From the NCBI GenBank assembly GCA_016742215.1, contig JACVCC010000001.1, positions 186,001 through 250,000 on the forward strand: 64,000 bases of DNA, read 5' to 3'. The notes beneath the pieces were generated by a model. The model was not told the origin of the DNA. It was given only the letters and a program-made list of their open reading frames with translations, and searched no databases. This document shows positions 59,703 through 64,000 of the stretch, in pieces. The DNA comes from Brevundimonas sp. GTDB lineage: Bacteria; Pseudomonadota; Alphaproteobacteria; Caulobacterales; Caulobacteraceae. Position 1 is the stretch's first letter; each line of letters begins with the position of its first letter. Position numbers and translations under genes: made by a program.

Positions 59703-62179
59703 CGGGCGCCGCCACGCTGGCGACGCCGTCGTGGCTTGGCGGCAGGCTGCGGCGGGGCGGTCAACGCCGCGAGGGCGGCGAAGGGCGAGGCCTCGTCGAC
59801 CTTGATCTTCGCGGGCTTGTCCGGGCGCTGGGCGCGGGTCGGTTTCAACCGGCCCAGCAGCATGGCGGCCTCGTCGCGCTTGAGGCCGAGAGCCGTCAGG
59901 TCGTCATCGGACAGCCGGCCCTTGGCCTTCGCATTGCGTTCGGCCAGGGCCTCCAGCAGATCGACGGAGACCGACACCCGGCCGACCGCGAGATGTCCGA
60001 AGGCCGACAGCAGACGCGCCGATGGGGCAGGGTTCGGCAGCACCGTCAGACCCGTCTCACGCGGCCGCCAGGGCTCGCCGGCGACGAAGGCCTGCATCAC
60101 CGCCCGGCCGCGTCCTTTCAGCAAGGCCGGCAGCCAGACCGCATGGGCGCCGAGGCGGACGCCGAACTCCTTCAGCGTGCGGCGCTCGGCCTGGCTCAGG
60201 GCGGCCAGATCGCGCTCGACCTCGCGCCGGGGCAGGACGCCGCCGGCCTCCAGCAGGCGGAAGGCCAGTCCGCGCGGCAGGCCCTTCAGCGTGCCGTTCT
60301 CGACCGCGCCCTTCAGGCGGCGCAGCGGACGCAGGGCGCGTCCGGCCTCGCCGGCCAGCCAGGCCTCCAGCCGGCGCTCGGCCCGCTCGCGCGCCGCGAC
60401 GGCGCCGAGGTCGCCCAGCAGGCGGATGCGGGGCGAGAAGGGCTCGCCGCCGATGATGCGTCCGGCTTGTACGCCCTGCCATAGCACCGCCCCGTCGGGC
60501 AGTACCGAGAAGGCCTCGTCCGGATCGGCGGCCAGCCTGCCCAGCCGTTTGGCGATTTCGGGCGTCACCGCCTGTCGCGCAGCATGGCGCAGGGCGCGGT
60601 CTTCCAGCGCGGACGAGCCCTTGTCGATGCGGAAGTCGATCCCGCTGAGTATGCCGACGGCATGGCCCTCGACGATCACCTCGCCATCGTCGGCGACCTC
60701 GGCGATGGCGTCGCCGCGCACGTTCAGCGCTTGCATCAGGGCGGTGGTGCGGCGATCGACGAAGCGGGCGGTCAGCCGCTCGTGCAGCACGTCGGACAGC
60801 CGCTCCTCCAGCGCCTTGGTCTTCTCTCGCCAGCCCTGCGCCTGATCCAGCCAGTCGGGGCGGTTGGCGATATAGCTGAGGGTGCGCACGCCGCTCAGGC
60901 GCGCCGACAGCTGGTCGATCTGGCCGTCGTCGCGATCCAGCTCCGCAAAGCGCGGCGCGGTCCAGTCGTCGGTCAGCCGACCCCGCTTGCCGGTCAGGGC
61001 CTGGAAGATCTCCTTCGCCAGTCGGCCGTGTTCATCCAGCGTGGTCTTCTGGAAGTCCGGCAGCTGGCAGGCCTCCCACAGCCGCATGATGGCGCCGCGC
61101 GACCGGCCGATGCGGGCGACGTCCTCGTCCTTTGACAGGCGGCGCAGCAGGGTCTCGTCCAGCGCCGGTTCGGTCAGCTTGAGTCCGTTCACGCCGGGCG
61201 TGACGGTCAGGGAGCGCAGCAGATCGGGCAGGGTGTCGAAGTCCAGCCGGGCGTTGCGCCACTCGGCCGCCTCCATCGGGTCGAAGCGGTGCTCGACGAC
61301 CTGTTCGACCAGATCGGGGTCCAGCTCCAGCGCCTCGCCCGTCACGCCGAATGTGCCGTCGCGCAGGTGGCGGCCCGCGCGGCCGGCGATCTGGCCGATC
61401 TCGTGCGCATGCAGCCAGCGGGTGCGGCGGCCGTCGAACTTGCGCAGACCGGCGAAGGCGACATGGTCCACGTCCATGTTCAGGCCCATGCCGATCGCGT
61501 CGGTGGCCACCAGGAAGTCGACCTCGCCGGACTGGAACAGCTCGACCTGGGCGTTTCGGGTGCGCGGGCTCAGCGAGCCCATGACCACGGCCGCGCCGCC
61601 TCTCTGACGACGGATCAGTTCGGCGATGGCGTAGACCTGATCGGTGCTGAAGGCGACGATGGCGCTGCGGCGGGGCAGGCGGGTCAGCTTCTTGGAACCC
61701 GCATAGCTGAGCGTCGACAGCCGGTCGCGCGAGACGATCTCGACGTCGTCGATCAACGAGCGGATCAGAGGCGCGGCCGTGCCGGCGCCCAGGAACATGG
61801 TCTCGGCTCGGCCGCGGGCGTGCAGCAAGCGCTGGGTGAAGACGTGGCCCCGCTCCGGGTCGGCGATCAGCTGGATCTCGTCCACGGCGAGAAACTCGAC
61901 CGTCCGCTCCAGCGGCATAGCCTCGACCGTGCACACCCAGTAGTGCGGCCGGCTCGGGATGATCTTCTCCTCGCCGGTCACCAGCGCCACGTTCGACGCG
62001 CCGCGCCGTGCGACGATGCGGTCGTAGATCTCGCGCGCCAGCAGCCGAAGCGGCAGGCCGATCATGCCCGAGGCATGACCCAGCATCCGCTCGACCGCCA
62101 GATGGGTCTTGCCGGTGTTGGTGGGGCCCAGGATCGCGGTGACGCGCGATGGAGCCAGACCTGTGCCTCGATCACTCAT
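59699..62179 (-). CDS. SUV3-like DEAD/DExH RNA helicase
   Basis: An 826-residue helicase. ILGPTNTGKTHLAVERML is motif I, LAVDEIQLI is motif II, LGAGTAAPLIRSL motif III region, and TDAIGMGLNMDVDHVAF with HEIGQIAGRAGRH motifs V-VI. This is the conserved alphaproteobacterial helicase related to mitochondrial SUV3, with a long C-terminal region ending in a basic tail (AAKPRRRRQRGGAR). It likely acts in RNA turnover. It overlaps the MFS gene downstream and heads the operon. Confidence 0.94.
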   Translation of the reverse strand: MSDRGTGLAPSRVTAILGPTNTGKTHLAVERMLGHASGMIGLPLRLLAREIYDRIVARRGASNVALVTGEEKIIPSRPHYWVCTVEAMPLERTVEFLAVDEIQLIADPERGHVFTQRLLHARGRAETMFLGAGTAAPLIRSLIDDVEIVSRDRLSTLSYAGSKKLTRLPRRSAIVAFSTDQVYAIAELIRRQRGGAAVVMGSLSPRTRNAQVELFQSGEVDFLVATDAIGMGLNMDVDHVAFAGLRKFDGRRTRWLHAHEIGQIAGRAGRHLRDGTFGVTGEALELDPDLVEQVVEHRFDPMEAAEWRNARLDFDTLPDLLRSLTVTPGVNGLKLTEPALDETLLRRLSKDEDVARIGRSRGAIMRLWEACQLPDFQKTTLDEHGRLAKEIFQALTGKRGRLTDDWTAPRFAELDRDDGQIDQLSARLSGVRTLSYIANRPDWLDQAQGWREKTKALEERLSDVLHERLTARFVDRRTTALMQALNVRGDAIAEVADDGEVIVEGHAVGILSGIDFRIDKGSSALEDRALRHAARQAVTPEIAKRLGRLAADPDEAFSVLPDGAVLWQGVQAGRIIGGEPFSPRIRLLGDLGAVAARERAERRLEAWLAGEAGRALRPLRRLKGAVENGTLKGLPRGLAFRLLEAGGVLPRREVERDLAALSQAERRTLKEFGVRLGAHAVWLPALLKGRGRAVMQAFVAGEPWRPRETGLTVLPNPAPSARLLSAFGHLAVGRVSVSVDLLEALAERNAKAKGRLSDDDLTALGLKRDEAAMLLGRLKPTRAQRPDKPAKIKVDEASPFAALAALTAPPQPAAKPRRRRQRGGAR

Positions 62180-62330
62180 GACCGTTCAAAGGTGGCGCGT
62201 CCCGATGCGTTCCTCAAGCGGACGTCTCGCCGACGTGACCGCGGTAAACGCAACGCTTGTGGATGGCGGAACAGGCGCGAAACGAATCAGGACCGAATCA
62301 GCGACTCGGCCCGATTCGGGATTTGTTCCC

Positions 62331-62348
62331 TACAAGATATTGTATCTT
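62331..62348. promoter_or_regulatory. overlapping palindromes in the helicase/tRNA intergenic region
   Basis: TACAAGATATTGTATCTT contains two palindromes: TACAA-GATA-TTGTA and AAGATA-TTG-TATCTT. It lies in an AT-rich patch 150 bases before both the helicase start and the tRNA gene. TTAA-N6-TTAA (62347-62360) follows directly. Possibly an operator for the helicase operon. No protein can be named. Confidence 0.4.
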
Positions 62349-62478
62349 AAAGGCGATTAACCACAACAGTGAAGCGCTGTTCTCTGAAGCTGGCTGTGAG
62401 CTGATGGCGTCGGACGGAAATTCAGCCGCGCGTCCCGCTTCCCACGGCCCGCGCCCTCGGCTAGTTCAGCGCTCACGG

Positions 62479-62555
62479 GGCCCCGTAGCTCAGCTGCATA
62501 GAGCAAGGCTTTCCTAAAGCCGAGGTCGGAGGTTGGAGTCCTCCCGGGGTCGCCA
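62479..62555 (+). tRNA. tRNA-Arg (anticodon CCT) with CCA encoded
   Basis: 77 bases with CCA. Acceptor stem GGCCCCG/CGGGGTC (one G-T pair at 2-71), D-stem GCTC/GAGC, anticodon stem AGGCT/AGCCG with an A27-G43 mismatch, loop TTCCTAA with anticodon CCT at 62513-62515, T-stem GGAGG/CCTCC. The D-loop is AGCTGCATA and the T-loop TTGGAGT, so position 19 is C (62497) and 56 is G (62535), a swap of the usual G19-C56 tertiary pair. Confidence 0.92.
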
Positions 62556-62660
62556 CCTACTCACAAGCGAACCGCAGACTGCCGTCAAAGGTAGCGCTTG
62601 ATTTACCGGTGCAGCCATATCATCCCCGTCGTGGGGGGCTCGCATCACCGGAGGTGAGGT

Positions 62661-63065
62661 ATGGCCCGGGTTCTGATCGCCGACGATGATCCGCTACTCC
62701 GTGCGCTTCTGGAGCACAAGCTCGCGGCTGACGGTCATATCGTCATCTCTGCCGAGGATGGTGGAGAGGTGCTGGAACTGGTCAGCGAGCACAGGCCTGA
62801 CCTGATCGTCATGGATGCGATGATGCCGGTCATGGATGGCTTCGAGGTCCTGCGCCGACTCAAGGTCGGCGTCGAATATTCGGACATACCGGTCATCATG
62901 CTTACCGCCTTGCGCCGCGAGGCCGACATTGTGGGAGCGCTGCAGCTTGGCGCTGCCGACTACCTGGTGAAGCCGTTTATTCCGGACGAACTGCTGCAGC
63001 GCGTTCGTCGGCTGGCAGACTCCCCGAAAGTGCAAACCGATGATCGTGCAAGACGTCCCGGCTGA
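62661..63065 (+). CDS. single-domain response regulator
   Basis: A 134-residue receiver domain with nothing after it. LIADDDPLLR carries the acidic pocket, LIVMDAMMPVMDGFEVLRRL the phosphoacceptor Asp, PVIMLTAL the Thr, and YLVKPFIPDELLQRV the Lys. The ribosome site GGAGGTGA is strong. It overlaps the next gene by 26 bases, so it probably signals to or about the secretion machinery encoded there. No histidine kinase lies in the window. Confidence 0.93.
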   Translation: MARVLIADDDPLLRALLEHKLAADGHIVISAEDGGEVLELVSEHRPDLIVMDAMMPVMDGFEVLRRLKVGVEYSDIPVIMLTALRREADIVGALQLGAADYLVKPFIPDELLQRVRRLADSPKVQTDDRARRPG

Positions 63066-64000
63066 GGTCCGGGAGGACCCATCGGCGCTTTACGCGGCGG
63101 CCCTGTCGGATCGTCGGGCGGGGCGCGCCGCTGCGGCGGAGGCACGGCTGCGTCGTGTCCTGCAAATCCGACCCGACGACGTCGATGCACGACTGTTACT
63201 CGGGCTCTCGCTGATCGATCTGGAGCGGCTCGACGAGGCCGAGGACGAACTCCTGCGAGTGGTGGAGGCGGCGCCGAACTACGTCGATGCGCAGATCGGC
63301 TTGGCGCGTATCTCGCAGCGCAGGGGAGATCGGCACGGGTTCGCGATGCGTGCGGCAGAGGCCGTGCGATTGGCCCCGGAGCGCGCCGACGTGCGTGACC
63401 TTGTCCAGAGCAAGCGCGACGTCCCGCGCTGGCGCCTTGACGTCGATGTTGAGCGCAGCCGCCTCGGCGCTGGACTGTCCGACTGGAACGAGACGCGCCT
63501 GTCCGCGACCCATCTTGCAAACGCCCCCTGGAGCTTCGCTGCCTCGGTCGAACGCACAGATCGGTTCGACCGGGTCGATATCTTCACAGAGCTGAGGATC
63601 GCGCGCAGCTTCGCAGGCGGGGAAGGCTGGATCGCGGTCGGCGGCGCGGCGGAGGCGGACCATCGTGCTGAACTCTCGCTGCGGGCGGGGGGCGTATGGA
63701 CCGTAGCTCCGGCGATCACAGCCACCCTTGAGGGCTCGATCGCCCGCTTCCCTGCGGGCGAGGTGAAATCGTTGCAGCCCGGCCTTGGCGTTGACCTCTT
63801 CGGTGGCCGCGCCAGTGTCTCCGGACGGTGGATCAATCTCTGGGACGAAAGAGGAGACCGGGTCGACGGGTATGCCGTCTCGGCGCGCTGGGCCGTGAGC
63901 GACCGGTTCCGTCTGCGTCTGGATCACGCCGATGCGCCGGAGACAAGCGAAGGCGTCGTCGCGGATGTTTCGTCCGTCGCACTGTCGGGCGAATGGGATC
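63040..64000 (+). CDS. TPR / YaiO-like outer-membrane barrel protein (3' truncated by window)
   Basis: Open from ATG 63040 to the window end (320 codons). Residues ~15-125 are TPR-like helices (AEARLRRVLQIRPDDVDARL, then LGLSLIDLERLDEAEDELL). From ~130 on, alternating beta strands appear (LDVDVERSRLGAGLSDWNET, ELSLRAGGVWTVAPAITATL) as in YaiO/NfrA-type barrels of glycan secretion. No signal peptide is visible at this start, and the in-frame upstream stop at 62968 with no better start leaves none to find. The start overlaps the response regulator. Confidence 0.75.
   Translation, partial: MIVQDVPAEVREDPSALYAAALSDRRAGRAAAAEARLRRVLQIRPDDVDARLLLGLSLIDLERLDEAEDELLRVVEAAPNYVDAQIGLARISQRRGDRHGFAMRAAEAVRLAPERADVRDLVQSKRDVPRWRLDVDVERSRLGAGLSDWNETRLSATHLANAPWSFAASVERTDRFDRVDIFTELRIARSFAGGEGWIAVGGAAEADHRAELSLRAGGVWTVAPAITATLEGSIARFPAGEVKSLQPGLGVDLFGGRASVSGRWINLWDERGDRVDGYAVSARWAVSDRFRLRLDHADAPETSEGVVADVSSVALSGEWD

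Noticed and set aside
62347..62360. CtrA binding site
   Set aside because: Spacing is N6 rather than the N7 consensus; kept only as a weak remark.

Overview
The window is GC-rich (AT-poor third codon positions almost throughout) and reads as chromosome of an alphaproteobacterium. The CarD / FdxA / SUV3-like helicase neighbourhood, two tandem S46 peptidases, DUF1289 and many ATGA/GTGA overlapping gene pairs suggest Caulobacterales, most like Brevundimonas; the genus is an inference. About 75 protein genes, one tRNA-Arg(CCT), several intrinsic terminators and several families of small repeats are annotated. No CRISPR array, insertion sequence or rRNA was seen.

Layout. 0-7.7 kb: the end of a KefB-type antiporter, dusA, small membrane proteins, folB with a pteridine-reductase-like SDR and a 26-residue membrane peptide overlapping it. 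7.8-15.6 kb: uvrC, a beta carbonic anhydrase, pgsA, then two S46 dipeptidyl-peptidases on the other strand. 15.8-19.5 kb: a DevCA/DevB-type ABC exporter and an AraC-type regulator. 19.5-27.2 kb: small metabolic and membrane genes. Four intergenic elements between 11 and 24 kb are built from 7-bp units in inverted arms; I do not recognise this class. 27.3-29.6 kb: uvrB, with one patch of strikingly low GC and rare codons.

29.6-33.6 kb is the clearest accessory region: a lower-GC two-gene operon (an Apea-like HEPN protein and a DndB-like DGQHR-domain protein), then small HTH and zinc-ribbon genes with a decayed HTH paralogue and a large inverted repeat. This is the best candidate for a poorly described, possibly defensive, system. 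33.6-40.9 kb: cspA, an extensin-like protein, a serine hydrolase, ppk2, gluQ with a JmjC/RoxA-like hydroxylase, alkA with a TRIC channel, and an HNH protein. 41-44 kb: a compact arsenic operon (arsR-arsN2-acr3-arsC) divergent from arsH.

44-50.9 kb: transglutaminase, M1 peptidase, MmcQ, a hydrolase, rpmB, DUF808. 50.9-55.9 kb: an nfrA-like / nfrB / wecB operon that fits a minimal c-di-GMP-controlled ManNAc-type glycan export module, with a perfect inverted repeat ahead of wecB. 56-62.2 kb: carD, fdxA, yceI, S4 protein, MFS and helicase, a conserved alphaproteobacterial cluster that has been interrupted. 62.4-64 kb: a tRNA-Arg(CCT) whose nearly invariant G19-C56 tertiary pair is swapped to C19-G56, then a single-domain response regulator overlapping a TPR / YaiO-like barrel gene that runs off the window.
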